DNA from: Phocoenobacter uteri
GTDB taxonomy: Bacteria; Pseudomonadota; Gammaproteobacteria; Enterobacterales; Pasteurellaceae
Reading direction: 5' to 3'
Length of the DNA: 64,000 nt
NCBI RefSeq assembly: GCF_900454895.1
Contig: NZ_UGTA01000001.1
Location: 1,674,001-1,738,000 of the forward strand
Positions 54,416 to 63,832 of the stretch are shown in pieces. The position numbers and the translations under genes were made by a program. Below the pieces are notes generated by a model. That model worked only from the letters and a program-made list of their open reading frames with translations, was not told the DNA's origin and ran no database searches. Position 1 is the first letter of the stretch; the number at the start of each line of letters is the position of its first letter.

Positions 54416-55738
54416 TTATCTTGAACCTTTCAAATTGGCTTTTTTCAACACAGAATCATATTGTAAAGACATTAAATGACTTTGAACCTGTGCAATAAAA
54501 TCCATAATTACTACCACAACAATCAATAGCGATGTACCACCTAAATTAAATGGCACTTTCCACAATGACGTTACGATATAAGGAACCAAACAAACAAATG
54601 CAATATACAAACCACCAATCATCGTGATTCGAGTCATTACTTTGTCAATATGACGAGATGTTTGTTCACCTGGTCTATAACCTGGTACAAACGCACCTGA
54701 TTTTTTCAAATTATCCGCGATATCACGTGGATTATTTTGCATACTAGTATAAAAGAAAGCAAAGAATATTACAGCCACTGTAAATAATACAATATATAAT
54801 GGCTGACCCGGTTGTAATAATAATGAAATATCAGACAACCATTCAAAACCTTCATTTTCACCAAACCACTGTACAACAGTTGCAGGAAAAAGAATAATAC
54901 TTGATGCAAAGATAGCTGGAATTACACCAGCCATATTTACTTTTAACGGTAAATGAGAAGATTTCGCAGGCATCATCATTCTTCCTTGTTGACGACTTGC
55001 ATAATTTACTACGATTCTTCTTTGTCCACGCTCAACAAACACAACAAAATATGTTACTGCAAAAGCAACAACTGCAATTAAAAGTAGAACTATTAAGGAT
55101 ATTTCACCTTGACGAGCCTGTTCTACTGTCTGTCCTATAGTGCCTGGTAATCCAGCAACGATTCCCGCTAAGATAATTAAAGAAATTCCATTTCCAATAC
55201 CACGCTCTGTAATCTGTTCACCTAACCACATTAAGAACATAGTACCTGTCACTAAGCTAATAACTGCTGTAATATAAAACAGCATATCAGGATTAGGTAC
55301 AAGCCCATGAATCATGTTTGGTAAAGCAAATGAAATACCAACAGACTGAATAAATGCTAATAAAAGAGTAGAGTATCTTGTATATTTACTAATTTTGCGT
55401 TGTCCTGCTGCTCCCTCTTTCTTCAACTCAGCTAACGCCGGATGAATGGCAGTTAATAATTGAATAATAATTGAAGCAGAGATATAAGGCATTATACCTA
55501 ATGCAAAAATAGATGCTCTACTCAACGCACCACCAGAGAACATGTTAAACATGTCAATGATGGTACCTTGTTGTTGTTGAATTAATTCGGATAAAACAGA
55601 AGCATCAATACCAGGAACAGGAATAAAAGATCCGATTCTAAAAACTACTAGTGCAAAGAAAACAAATAATAGTCTAGATTTTAATTCACCAGATCCCTTT
55701 TGTATGTTATTTCCTTGATATCCTGGTTGCTTTGCCAT
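54416..55738 (-). CDS. secY: Protein translocase subunit SecY
   Basis: The channel subunit of SecYEG. The 440-residue protein has ten membrane helices, with GIDASVLSELIQQQQGTIIDM as the plug region near 43-63 and GYRPGEQTSRHIDKVMTRIT near 351, the cytosolic C5 loop that contacts SecA and the ribosome. It lies between rplO and rpmJ. Confidence 0.98.
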   Translation of the reverse strand: MAKQPGYQGNNIQKGSGELKSRLLFVFFALVVFRIGSFIPVPGIDASVLSELIQQQQGTIIDMFNMFSGGALSRASIFALGIMPYISASIIIQLLTAIHPALAELKKEGAAGQRKISKYTRYSTLLLAFIQSVGISFALPNMIHGLVPNPDMLFYITAVISLVTGTMFLMWLGEQITERGIGNGISLIILAGIVAGLPGTIGQTVEQARQGEISLIVLLLIAVVAFAVTYFVVFVERGQRRIVVNYASRQQGRMMMPAKSSHLPLKVNMAGVIPAIFASSIILFPATVVQWFGENEGFEWLSDISLLLQPGQPLYIVLFTVAVIFFAFFYTSMQNNPRDIADNLKKSGAFVPGYRPGEQTSRHIDKVMTRITMIGGLYIAFVCLVPYIVTSLWKVPFNLGGTSLLIVVVVIMDFIAQVQSHLMSLQYDSVLKKANLKGSR

Positions 55739-55741
55739 TGA

Positions 55742-56176
55742 TTATTCCTCGATTGAACCGCCAGCAGCTTCAATAGCAGCTTTTGCACCTTTAGTGATAC
55801 GTAAACCTTTAACTGTTACTGCTTTTTCAATTTTACCTGACAAAATTACTTTTGCAGCTAAAATATCTTTTGTTACTAAATTAGCAGCTTTAAGTGTGTC
55901 TAATGTTACAACATCACCTTCTACTTTTACCAATTCATCTAAACGAATTTCAGCAGTACGTAAAGATTTTAATGATGTAAAACCAAATTTTGGTAAACGA
56001 CGGTATAAAGGCATTTGACCACCTTCGAACCCACGACGAACACCGCCACCAGTACGAGATTTTTGCCCTTTGTGACCACGGCCACCAGTTTTTCCTAAAC
56101 CAGAACCGATACCACGACCTAAACGTTTACTGCTATGTTTAGAACCTTCTGCTGGAGATAGAGAGTTTAAACGCAT
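55742..56176 (-). CDS. rplO: 50S ribosomal protein L15
   Basis: A 144-residue protein; MRLNSLSPAEGSKHSSKRLG and the Gly-rich GRGIGSGLGKTGGRGHKGQ are the L15 signature. The ATG at 56176 follows GGAG with proper spacing; the frame extends to an upstream TTG within the rpmD end, which is disregarded. Confidence 0.98.
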   Translation of the reverse strand: MRLNSLSPAEGSKHSSKRLGRGIGSGLGKTGGRGHKGQKSRTGGGVRRGFEGGQMPLYRRLPKFGFTSLKSLRTAEIRLDELVKVEGDVVTLDTLKAANLVTKDILAAKVILSGKIEKAVTVKGLRITKGAKAAIEAAGGSIEE

Positions 56177-56180
56177 TCTA

Positions 56181-56360
56181 TTACTCCTCAACTTTAACCA
56201 TATATGAAACTTGGTTGATCATTCCACGAATTGATGGAGTGTCTTCTAGTTCCACTGTGTGTCGAATATGACGAAGGCCTAAACCTTTTAACGTTGCTTT
56301 ATGCTTCGGTAAACGAGCGATTGAGCTACGAGTTTGAGTTACTTTAATTGTTTTTGCCAT
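56181..56360 (-). CDS. rpmD: 50S ribosomal protein L30
   Basis: A 59-residue protein, MAKTIKVTQTRSSIARLPKH and onward, of the bacterial short L30 type. The start at 56360 gives the conserved MAKT; a TTG two codons upstream is less likely. It lies between rpsE and rplO as usual. Confidence 0.97.
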   Translation of the reverse strand: MAKTIKVTQTRSSIARLPKHKATLKGLGLRHIRHTVELEDTPSIRGMINQVSYMVKVEE

Positions 56361-56366
56361 ATTCAA

Positions 56367-56867
56367 TTACCCCAAAATTTCTTCAACAGTTTTACCACGT
56401 TTAGCGGCAACCATTTCTGGAGATTTCATGTTTTCTAAAGCATCAATAGTTGCACGAACAACATTAATTGGGTTTGTTGAACCATACGCTTTAGAAAGTA
56501 CGTTATGAACACCTGCGACTTCTAATACTGCACGCATTGCACCACCTGCGATGATACCTGTACCTTCGCTTGCTGGTTGCATAAATACACGAGAACCAGT
56601 ATGAGAACCTTTAACAGGGTGTTGTAATGTACCTTCATTTAAAGCTACATTGATCATATTGCGACGGGCTTTTTCCATCGCTTTTTGGATTGCTGCTGGA
56701 ACTTCACGTGCTTTTCCGTAACCAAAACCTACACGACCGTTACCATCGCCCACTACTGTTAAAGCAGTGAAACTCATAATACGACCACCTTTTACGGTTT
56801 TTGATACACGGTTAACCGCGATTAGCTTTTCCTGCAGTTCACCAGCTTGTTTTTCGATGTTTGACAT
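56367..56867 (-). CDS. rpsE: 30S ribosomal protein S5
   Basis: A 166-residue protein with the double-stranded RNA-binding-like N-terminal domain (LIAVNRVSKTVKGGRIMSF near 15) and the C-terminal IIAGGAMRAVLEVAGVHNVL segment. It is a fidelity protein at the mRNA entry channel. Confidence 0.98.
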   Translation of the reverse strand: MSNIEKQAGELQEKLIAVNRVSKTVKGGRIMSFTALTVVGDGNGRVGFGYGKAREVPAAIQKAMEKARRNMINVALNEGTLQHPVKGSHTGSRVFMQPASEGTGIIAGGAMRAVLEVAGVHNVLSKAYGSTNPINVVRATIDALENMKSPEMVAAKRGKTVEEILG

Positions 56868-56881
56868 CTCAAATTCCTCTA

Positions 56882-57235
56882 TTAGAACTGAAGACCAGCT
56901 TCACGAGCAGCGTCTGCCAATGATTGCACACGACCGTGGTATTTAAAACCAGAACGATCAAATGCAACCGCTTTAATACCTTTCTCTAACGCACGCTCAG
57001 CGACTAGTTTACCAACTACTACTGCTGCGTCTTTGTTTCCAGTATATTTTACTTGCTCTTTAATTACTTTTTCAACAGTTGAAGCTGCTGCTAGTACTTC
57101 TGAGCCATTAGGTGCAATTACCTGCGCATAAATATGGCGAGGTGTACGATATACAACCAAACGGGTTGCACCTTGCTCTCTCATTAAATGACGTGCACGG
57201 CTGGCACGACGGATACGAGCTGTTTTCTTATCCAT
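56882..57235 (-). CDS. rplR: 50S ribosomal protein L18
   Basis: A 117-residue 5S rRNA-binding protein, MDKKTARIRRASRARHLMRE at the N-terminus and AFDRSGFKYHGRVQSLADAA near the C-terminus, both highly conserved. Confidence 0.98.
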   Translation of the reverse strand: MDKKTARIRRASRARHLMREQGATRLVVYRTPRHIYAQVIAPNGSEVLAAASTVEKVIKEQVKYTGNKDAAVVVGKLVAERALEKGIKAVAFDRSGFKYHGRVQSLADAAREAGLQF

Positions 57236-57247
57236 AGTTACCCTACC

Positions 57248-57781
57248 TTACTTTTTCTTAGCCTCTTTTGTACGTACTACTTCATCAGAGTAACGTACAC
57301 CTTTACCTTTGTAAGGCTCAGGACGGCGATATGCACGAATATCAGCGGCAACTTGGCCAACTAACTGTTTGTCTGCACTTTTCAGAATAATTTCTGTCTG
57401 TGATGGACATTCAGCTGTTACACCTTCAGGCAACTGATGATCAACCGGATGTGAGAAACCTAAGCTAAGTGCAACAGTGTTACCTTTTACTTGTGCTCTA
57501 TAACCAACACCCACTAATTGCAATTTTTTAGTAAAGCCTTCTGTAACACCGATAACCATAGCATTAACTAATGCTCTAGCAGTACCAGCTTGTGCATTTG
57601 CATTAACAATACCTTCTCTTGGTACAAATGTTAATACGCCAGCATCTTGGTTTACTTCAACTGCATTGTGAATTGTACGAGACAATTCACCATTTTTTCC
57701 TTTCACTGTTAATAACTGTCCGTCAAGTTTTACCTCAACGCCGGCAGGAATATTAACAGGTGCTTTTGCGACACGAGACAT
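57248..57781 (-). CDS. rplF: 50S ribosomal protein L6
   Basis: A 177-residue, two-domain protein near the factor-binding site. MSRVAKAPVNIPAGVEVKLD opens it and RRPEPYKGKGVRYSDEVVR closes it, as in all bacterial L6. Confidence 0.98.
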   Translation of the reverse strand: MSRVAKAPVNIPAGVEVKLDGQLLTVKGKNGELSRTIHNAVEVNQDAGVLTFVPREGIVNANAQAGTARALVNAMVIGVTEGFTKKLQLVGVGYRAQVKGNTVALSLGFSHPVDHQLPEGVTAECPSQTEIILKSADKQLVGQVAADIRAYRRPEPYKGKGVRYSDEVVRTKEAKKK

Positions 57782-57796
57782 TCTTCCTACCCCTTA

Positions 57797-58189
57797 TTAA
57801 GCTACATAACAGATGATTTCACCGCCCAATCCTGCTTTACGAGCAGCACGGTCAGTCATAACACCTTTTGATGTAGAAACAACAGCGATACCTAAGCCAC
57901 CCATTACTTTTGGCAATTCGTCTTTACGTTTGTAAATACGAAGACCTGGACGACTCACACGTTGAATTTTTTCTACAACTGGTTTATTTTGGAAATATTT
58001 TAAAGTGATTTCCAATTCAGGCTTAACGCCTTCTAAAATTTTGAAGCTCTCAACAAAACCTTCTTCAGCCAAAACGTTAGCAATAGCAACTTTTAGCTTG
58101 GATGAAGGCATACTGATAGCAACTTTGTTCGCAGCTTGCCCGTTACGAATACGAGTTAGCATATCTGCGATTGGATCTTGCATGCTCAT
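57797..58189 (-). CDS. rpsH: 30S ribosomal protein S8
   Basis: A 130-residue protein, MSMQDPIADMLTRIRNGQAA to the C-terminal GGEIICYVA. It binds 16S rRNA and, in enterics, represses spc operon translation at rplE. Confidence 0.98.
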   Translation of the reverse strand: MSMQDPIADMLTRIRNGQAANKVAISMPSSKLKVAIANVLAEEGFVESFKILEGVKPELEITLKYFQNKPVVEKIQRVSRPGLRIYKRKDELPKVMGGLGIAVVSTSKGVMTDRAARKAGLGGEIICYVA

Positions 58190-58225
58190 GTATTTACTCC
58201 CATGATTCCAATATAAAAGAGGTGA

Positions 58226-58531
58226 TTACCAACTAGCTTTTTTAAGGCCTGGGATTTCTCCACGCATTGCTGCTTCACGAACCTTAATACGGCTTAAACC
58301 AAACTTGCGAAGTACTCCGTGAGGACGACCAGTTTGGCGACAACGGTTACGCTGACGGCTTGTACTAGAATCACGAGGAAGACCTTGTAATTTTAATACT
58401 GCATCCCAACGCTCTTCATCAGAAGTATTGATATTAGAAATAATATCTTTTAATTCTTGACGTTTTGCGTAGAATTTCTCAGCTAATTTAGCACGTTTAA
58501 CATCACGTGCAATCATTGATTTTTTTGCCAC
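58226..58531 (-). CDS. rpsN: 30S ribosomal protein S14
   Basis: A 101-residue protein of the zinc-independent long form: the usual CxxC positions are occupied by non-Cys residues (SRQRNRCRQTGRPHG retains a single Cys). It begins MAKKSMIARDVKRAKLAEKF. Confidence 0.98.
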   Translation of the reverse strand: MAKKSMIARDVKRAKLAEKFYAKRQELKDIISNINTSDEERWDAVLKLQGLPRDSSTSRQRNRCRQTGRPHGVLRKFGLSRIKVREAAMRGEIPGLKKASW

Positions 58532-58542
58532 GATAACCTACC

Positions 58543-59082
58543 TTATTTACGGAATGGGAAATTAAAGGCAGCTAATAACGCTTGACCTTCTTCATCATTA
58601 TTCGCAGTTGTAGTGATAGTGATATCTAAACCACGTACACGATCAACTTTATCATAATCAATTTCTGGGAAAATGATTTGTTCACGAACACCCATACTGT
58701 AATTACCACGTCCATCGAAAGATTTCGCACTTAAACCACGGAAATCTCGAACACGAGGAACAGCAATCGTAATCAATCTTTCAAAGAATTCCCACATACG
58801 TTCACCACGTAGGGTCACTTTACATCCGATTGGATATCCCTGACGGATTTTAAAGCCTGCAACTGATTTGCGAGCTTTAGTAATTAAAGGTTTTTGACCG
58901 CTAATTGCTGTTAGATCTGCTACCGCATTCTCTAACAATTTTTTATCGGTCAATGCTTCACCCACACCCATATTCAGGGTTATCTTTTCGATTCGTGGGA
59001 CTTGCATGACAGACGAGTAGTTGAATTTTTCTTTCAATTCATTAACTACTTGTTCTCTGTAATAATCATGCAGTTTCGCCAT
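58543..59082 (-). CDS. rplE: 50S ribosomal protein L5
   Basis: A 179-residue 5S rRNA-binding protein, MAKLHDYYREQVVNELKEKF onward. The ATG at 59082 is seven bases after GGAG; a GTG one codon upstream is not preferred. Confidence 0.98.
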   Translation of the reverse strand: MAKLHDYYREQVVNELKEKFNYSSVMQVPRIEKITLNMGVGEALTDKKLLENAVADLTAISGQKPLITKARKSVAGFKIRQGYPIGCKVTLRGERMWEFFERLITIAVPRVRDFRGLSAKSFDGRGNYSMGVREQIIFPEIDYDKVDRVRGLDITITTTANNDEEGQALLAAFNFPFRK

Positions 59083-59099
59083 CACATTACTCCAATTAG

Positions 59100-59411
59100 T
59101 TAAATAATTTCATTATTAGATTTGAAGAAACGCACTTTTTTGCCATCTTCGAATCTAAAACCTACACGGTCAGCTTTATTTGTTGTTGGATTAAAGATAG
59201 CAACATTTGATACTTCAATTGCAGCTTCTTTTTTCACGATACCACCCTCTTTGTTTAAAGCTGGGACTGGTTTTTCGTGTTTAGTGATCATATTGATCCC
59301 TTCAACAAATACTTTACCGTTTGGTAACACTTTTGTTACCTTACCACGCTTACCTTTATCTTTTCCGGTAAGAACAATAACTTCATCATTTTGACGGATT
59401 TTTGCAGCCAT
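59100..59411 (-). CDS. rplX: 50S ribosomal protein L24
   Basis: A 103-residue assembly initiator protein with a KOW motif (NDEVIVLTGKDKGKRGKV near 8-25). Confidence 0.98.
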   Translation of the reverse strand: MAAKIRQNDEVIVLTGKDKGKRGKVTKVLPNGKVFVEGINMITKHEKPVPALNKEGGIVKKEAAIEVSNVAIFNPTTNKADRVGFRFEDGKKVRFFKSNNEII

Positions 59412-59421
59412 TTTATTCTCC

Positions 59422-59793
59422 TTACAGTACTTCTGGTGCTAAAGAGATGATCTTCATAAACTTCTCTGAACGAAGTTCACGAGTCACAGGACCAAAAATA
59501 CGAGTACCGACAGGTTGCTCTGTTGTATTATTTAATAATACACAAGCATTACCATCGAAGCGAATAACTGCGCCATCTGGGCGACGAACACCCTTCTTGG
59601 TGCGCACCACAACTGCTTTTAACACATCACCTTTTTTTACTTTACCACGAGGAATTGCTTCTTTTACGGTAATTTTAATGATGTCACCTACTGCAGCGTA
59701 ACGACGGTGCGATCCACCTAGAACCTTGATACACATTACGCGGCGAGCTCCTGAATTATCAGCAACATCAAGCATAGTCTGTTCTTGGATCAT
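59422..59793 (-). CDS. rplN: 50S ribosomal protein L14
   Basis: A 123-residue protein, MIQEQTMLDVADNSGARRVM to RSEKFMKIISLAPEVL. It is the first gene of the spc operon and here follows its own promoter, with no rpsQ or other S10-operon gene upstream. Confidence 0.98.
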   Translation of the reverse strand: MIQEQTMLDVADNSGARRVMCIKVLGGSHRRYAAVGDIIKITVKEAIPRGKVKKGDVLKAVVVRTKKGVRRPDGAVIRFDGNACVLLNNTTEQPVGTRIFGPVTRELRSEKFMKIISLAPEVL

Positions 59794-59866
59794 ATTAGTG
59801 CTCCGCTAAATTAAAAAAAACCCTTTCGGGACGAAAACTTATCCCACAAATAGGATAAGGTGGTGC

Positions 59867-59896
59867 ATTATAGCATTAGTTTTGAACTAATAACAA
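59867..59896 (-). promoter_or_regulatory. Promoter of the spc operon
   Basis: On the minus strand, -35 TTGTTA (59891-59896), an 18-bp spacer and a consensus -10 TATAAT (59867-59872), about 75 bp upstream of rplN. Confidence 0.75.
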
Positions 59897-59899
59897 CCT

Positions 59900-60410
59900 A
59901 AATTTGCAAAAAGTATTGAGAATATGACCGCTTAGCTTTTAAGCTAATTTCAAAGAAATACAAAATGAAAACAATACTAATAGAGTATTACTTCCCTAAT
60001 ACAAAAATAAATAGCCAAATTTTCAATGATCCTTATAAAACAGTTTCTACTACTGCAATATCAAATATCAAGCTACATCTTTTCTATTAGCCTAACAAAT
60101 ACCTAAGTTTACCTTCATTATTATTTTACTAGCTGTTATCCTGCTTTTTAGCTCATGCTACTTAGCGCTACTAGCCAGATAACAATGGTACTATCATTTG
60201 AAATAAGCGTCCTTTTCCCATCTCTATTATTAAGCTAGTAAGATATTTTCTTTCTTTTAGTATTTGCTTCCAACTCAAAATCAATTTAAGGAATTAAATT
60301 ATCAAAAAATATAGTTCTTATAATTTTCAACATTTAAGAAAAAGGATAGTGTAAATTTTTGATAAAAAATAACCGCTTATCAAATAGCTAAACAGTTATT
60401 GGAGGGCAAA
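59900..60410. other. Intergenic region without recognised gene, at the S10/spc break
   Basis: About 500 bp of AT-rich DNA between the spc promoter and the rpmG terminator, where rpsQ and the S10 operon would lie in most relatives. An uptake-like AAGCGGTTATTTTTTATC occurs on the minus strand near 60361-60378. No residual ribosomal protein coding sequence was recognised. Confidence 0.6.
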
Positions 60411-60411
60411 T

Positions 60412-60444
60412 AAAAAAAAGACCTAATACATTGTACTAGGTCTT
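60412..60444 (-). terminator. Terminator of rpmB-rpmG
   Basis: AAGACCTA (about 60417-60425) pairs with TAGGTCTT (60437-60444), with an inner ATACA/TGTA extension. T8 follows on the minus strand. Confidence 0.9.
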
Positions 60445-60477
60445 TTATAAGAAACTAAATTCTAATTATAAAACAAA

Positions 60478-60648
60478 TTATTTAATTTTTGCTTCTTTAT
60501 ACATAACGTGTTTACGCACAACAGGATCGTATTTTTTGATCTCCATTTTGCCTGGCATATTACGTTTATTTTTATCAGTAGTATAGAAGTGACCTGTTTC
60601 AGCACTTGATACTAACTTGATTTTTTCACGATTACCTTTAGCTGCCAT
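60478..60648 (-). CDS. rpmG: 50S ribosomal protein L33
   Basis: A 56-residue protein: MAAKGNREKIKLVSSAETGH, then FYTTDKNKRNMPGKMEIKKY, ending KHVMYKEAKIK. The zinc ligands of the Cys-containing paralogue are absent. It is the second gene of the rpmB-rpmG pair. Confidence 0.97.
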   Translation of the reverse strand: MAAKGNREKIKLVSSAETGHFYTTDKNKRNMPGKMEIKKYDPVVRKHVMYKEAKIK

Positions 60649-60659
60649 TGTTTAGCTCC

Positions 60660-60896
60660 TTAGATTTTTTCGCCACGAGCACGAATATCAGCTAACACTG
60701 CATCGATGCCTTTTTTATCAATAATACGCATACCTTTCGCTGTTAAGCGTAAAGTTACGAAACGTTTTTCACTCTCAACCCAAAAACGATGAGTGTGAAG
60801 GTTTGGTAAGAAACGACGACGAGTCGCATTCATTGCGTGTGAGCGGTTGTTTCCCACTGCAGGACGCTTGCCTGTTACTTGACAGACTCTAGACAT
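60660..60896 (-). CDS. rpmB: 50S ribosomal protein L28
   Basis: A 78-residue protein, MSRVCQVTGKRPAVGNNRSH and ARGEKI at the end. It is 11 bp upstream of rpmG. radC precedes it, the E. coli gene order, although mutM is elsewhere here (28.6 kb). Confidence 0.98.
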   Translation of the reverse strand: MSRVCQVTGKRPAVGNNRSHAMNATRRRFLPNLHTHRFWVESEKRFVTLRLTAKGMRIIDKKGIDAVLADIRARGEKI

Positions 60897-61061
60897 TGTT
60901 ATTCTCCAATAATTTACTTAAGCTTAAGTTAAATGGTTCGGGTATCAAAAACATACAATATATTTTTGTTACCTCGTCAGGCATACACCCAATCCACAGA
61001 CTACTATAAAGAATCGCGATTATACTTTGTTTATGTATTGTATTCAAGTATTGTTCACGTT

Positions 61062-61727
61062 TTAAGTGGATTTTTCCTCCTCAAAAGAGAAATAATCCCC
61101 TTTACCTACAATAATATGATCTATAAGACGAATATCTACTAAGTCACATGCTAATTTAATTTTATCCGTTAAGCTATAATCTGATTGGCTAGGTGTGCAA
61201 TTTCCAGAAGGATGATTGTGTGCAAGAATAATCGCTGCCGCATTACATTTTAATGCCTCTTTTACCACTTCTCTAGGATAAACTGTTGCTTGATTTATTG
61301 TACCATAAAACATTTTTTCAGACTTGATAACTTGGTGTTGATTATCTAAAAAAATAACCATAAAAACTTCTCGCTCACAGCTTTCAAGCTCTGATTGAAA
61401 ATATAGAATAGCCATTATAGGATCGCTAACCACATCAGAAAGTTTTATTTTTTGATTCAAATAACGCTTAGTCATTTCTTTAGTTGCTTGTAACTGAATA
61501 AATTGGGTTTGTCCTAATCCTTTGATATGGCAAAATTCTGTTAAATTAGCAGCAAGCAGCCCCCTTAATGATCCAAAATTATCTAATACCTCAGCTGATA
61601 ATTGCATTACAGGAACTCCTTTAATGCCTGTTCTTAAAAAAATAGCCACTAACTCTACATCACTTAAAGACTCTGCACCAAATTTCAATAATTTTTCTCG
61701 AGGCATTAGCTCTTCTATATATTCCAT
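61062..61727 (-). CDS. radC: RadC-family JAB-domain protein
   Basis: The 221-residue protein has an N-terminal helix-hairpin-helix region (about 1-90) and a C-terminal JAB/MPN metalloprotease-like domain with AIILAHNHPSGNCTPSQSD near 167-185 (the JAMM residues His-x-His...Asp). The historical DNA-repair role has been questioned; its biochemical activity is uncertain. It is upstream of rpmB-rpmG. Confidence 0.93.
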   Translation of the reverse strand: MEYIEELMPREKLLKFGAESLSDVELVAIFLRTGIKGVPVMQLSAEVLDNFGSLRGLLAANLTEFCHIKGLGQTQFIQLQATKEMTKRYLNQKIKLSDVVSDPIMAILYFQSELESCEREVFMVIFLDNQHQVIKSEKMFYGTINQATVYPREVVKEALKCNAAAIILAHNHPSGNCTPSQSDYSLTDKIKLACDLVDIRLIDHIIVGKGDYFSFEEEKST

Positions 61728-61854
61728 CTTTTATTACCTTAAAATATTTTATATAACAAAGAATAATATTGATAATAAAAAGGTACAAAAGAAAAGCTAT
61801 GATTTATCGATCGTGATCGCAAAATAGAAATAAGAATAGATTATTTTAAATATG

Positions 61855-61885
61855 AAAAAAGGCGTATCTTTCGACACGCCTTTTC
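61855..61885 (-). terminator. Terminator of the tRNA-tuf operon
   Basis: AAAGGCGT and ACGCCTTT flank a short loop (61857-61884). T-run on the minus strand, about 30 bp after the tuf stop. Confidence 0.9.
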
Positions 61886-61915
61886 CTAGCATTTTGCTTT
61901 AATTAAATAATCTAA

Positions 61916-63100
61916 TTATTTAATAATTTTAGCAACAACACCCGCACCTACTGTACGTCCACCTTCACGAATTGCGAAGCGTAAACCTTCGTCCATCGCG
62001 ATTGGGTGAATTAGGCTTACTACCATTTGGATGTTATCACCTGGCATTACCATTTCTACGCCTTCTGGTAATTCGATTGTACCAGTTACGTCAGTTGTAC
62101 GGAAGTAGAACTGTGGACGGTAACCTTTGAAGAATGGAGTGTGACGACCACCTTCATCTTTGCTTAATACGTAAACTTCTGATGTGAAGTCTGTGTGTGG
62201 TGTGATTGAACCTGGTTTAGCAAGTACTTGACCACGTTCGATTTCTTCACGTTTTGTACCACGTAATAATGCACCTACGTTCTCACCAGCACGACCTTCG
62301 TCTAGTAATTTACGGAACATTTCAACACCAGTTACAACTGTTTTTGTTGTTTCTTTGATACCAACGATTTCTACTTCATCACCAGTACGGATGATACCAC
62401 GCTCAACACGACCTGTTACTACTGTACCACGACCTGAAATTGAGAATACATCTTCAATTGGTAATAAGAATGGTTGGTCAATTGCACGCTCTGGCTCTGG
62501 AATGTAGCTGTCTAAGTGTGCTGCTAATTCTAAGATTTTTTCTTCCCACTCTGCTTCGCCTTCTAACGCTTTTAACGCTGAACCACGAACGATTGGTGTA
62601 TCATCACCTGGGAAGTCATAGTCTGAAAGAAGTTCACGAACTTCCATTTCAACTAATTCTAATAATTCTTCATCATCTACCATATCACATTTGTTTAAGA
62701 ATACGATGATGTAAGGAACACCTACTTGGCGACCTAATAAGATGTGCTCACGTGTTTGTGGCATTGGACCATCTGTTGCAGCTACTACTAAGATTGCTCC
62801 GTCCATTTGTGCAGCACCTGTGATCATGTTTTTCACATAGTCCGCGTGTCCTGGACAGTCAACGTGTGCATAGTGACGAGTTTCTGTATCATATTCAACG
62901 TGTGAAGTATTGATAGTAATACCACGTGCTTTTTCTTCTGGTGCGTTATCGATTTGTGAAAAATCGCGTTTTTCTCCACCAAACTGTTTAGAAAGTACTG
63001 CTGTGATTGCAGCAGTTAAAGTTGTTTTACCGTGGTCAACGTGGCCGATTGTTCCCACGTTTACGTGCGGTTTTGTACGTTCAAATTTTTGTTTAGACAT
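61916..63100 (-). CDS. tuf: Elongation factor Tu
   Basis: A 394-residue GTPase that delivers aminoacyl-tRNA to the ribosome. P-loop GHVDHGKTT (19-27), RGITINTSHVEY, DCPGHADY and NKCD are intact. It is the last gene of an operon with four tRNAs upstream, corresponding to the E. coli thrU-tyrU-glyT-thrT-tufB arrangement. A second tuf copy, usual in the family, would lie outside. Confidence 0.98.
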   Translation of the reverse strand: MSKQKFERTKPHVNVGTIGHVDHGKTTLTAAITAVLSKQFGGEKRDFSQIDNAPEEKARGITINTSHVEYDTETRHYAHVDCPGHADYVKNMITGAAQMDGAILVVAATDGPMPQTREHILLGRQVGVPYIIVFLNKCDMVDDEELLELVEMEVRELLSDYDFPGDDTPIVRGSALKALEGEAEWEEKILELAAHLDSYIPEPERAIDQPFLLPIEDVFSISGRGTVVTGRVERGIIRTGDEVEIVGIKETTKTVVTGVEMFRKLLDEGRAGENVGALLRGTKREEIERGQVLAKPGSITPHTDFTSEVYVLSKDEGGRHTPFFKGYRPQFYFRTTDVTGTIELPEGVEMVMPGDNIQMVVSLIHPIAMDEGLRFAIREGGRTVGAGVVAKIIK

Positions 63101-63216
63101 TATAAAGTCCCTCTAAAAACAAACACGGTTACAATGGTAGTTACCACATTAACCAAATAAAAATAAATTCGCTGAGTTTCTATTATAACACTAAAATAAG
63201 GAAAGTAAAAAGAAGA

Positions 63217-63292
63217 TGGTGCTGATAGGCGGATTTGAACCGCCGACCTCACCCTTACCAAGGGTGTGCTCTACCAACTGAGCCATATCAGC
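63217..63292 (-). tRNA. tRNA-Thr (anticodon GGT)
   Basis: A 76-nt cloverleaf with CCA. Acceptor GCTGATA pairs with TATCAGC, and the anticodon loop carries GGT. It is the tRNA closest to tuf. Confidence 0.97.
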
Positions 63293-63297
63293 GACAC

Positions 63298-63372
<75 letters not shown>

Positions 63373-63410
63373 ATCGTAAAATTTATCTGTCCTATTAGCG
63401 TAAATAGAAA

Positions 63411-63495
63411 TGGTGGAGGGAGAAGGATTCGAACCTTCGAAGGCTGAGCCAACAGATTTACAGTCTGCCCCCTTTGGCCGCTCGGGAACCCCTCC
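63411..63495 (-). tRNA. tRNA-Tyr (anticodon GTA)
   Basis: An 85-nt class II tRNA with a long variable arm and encoded CCA; the anticodon loop CTGTAAA carries GTA. Confidence 0.97.
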
Positions 63496-63526
63496 ACGAT
63501 TAAAGATACTTGTTTACAGAATTAAA

Positions 63527-63602
<76 letters not shown>

Positions 63603-63624
63603 ATTGCGTAAGCAAGTGGTGCGT

Positions 63625-63652
63625 ATTATAGGAATTTTAAAAAAGTGTGCAA
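63625..63652 (-). promoter_or_regulatory. Promoter of the tRNA-tuf operon
   Basis: The minus strand has -35 TTGCAC (63647-63652), a 16-bp spacer and -10 TATAAT (63625-63630), followed by ACGCACCAC. It closely resembles the rRNA promoter of this window, so both are likely under stringent control. Confidence 0.85.
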
Positions 63653-63832
63653 GTGTTTTTTTTAAAAATTTTCTATTTTTTTGATCTTTTGCTGATTTAA
63701 TAAACCAAATGTTGAATTTTTGACTATTTTTTGGCTTTTTTGATAAATTTGCCCCTTTTATTCTGTAATATTCTTTCTTTTAAATCTTATTAAATATACA
63801 ATTTAACACAGACTTTTTTATAACAAAAAATT

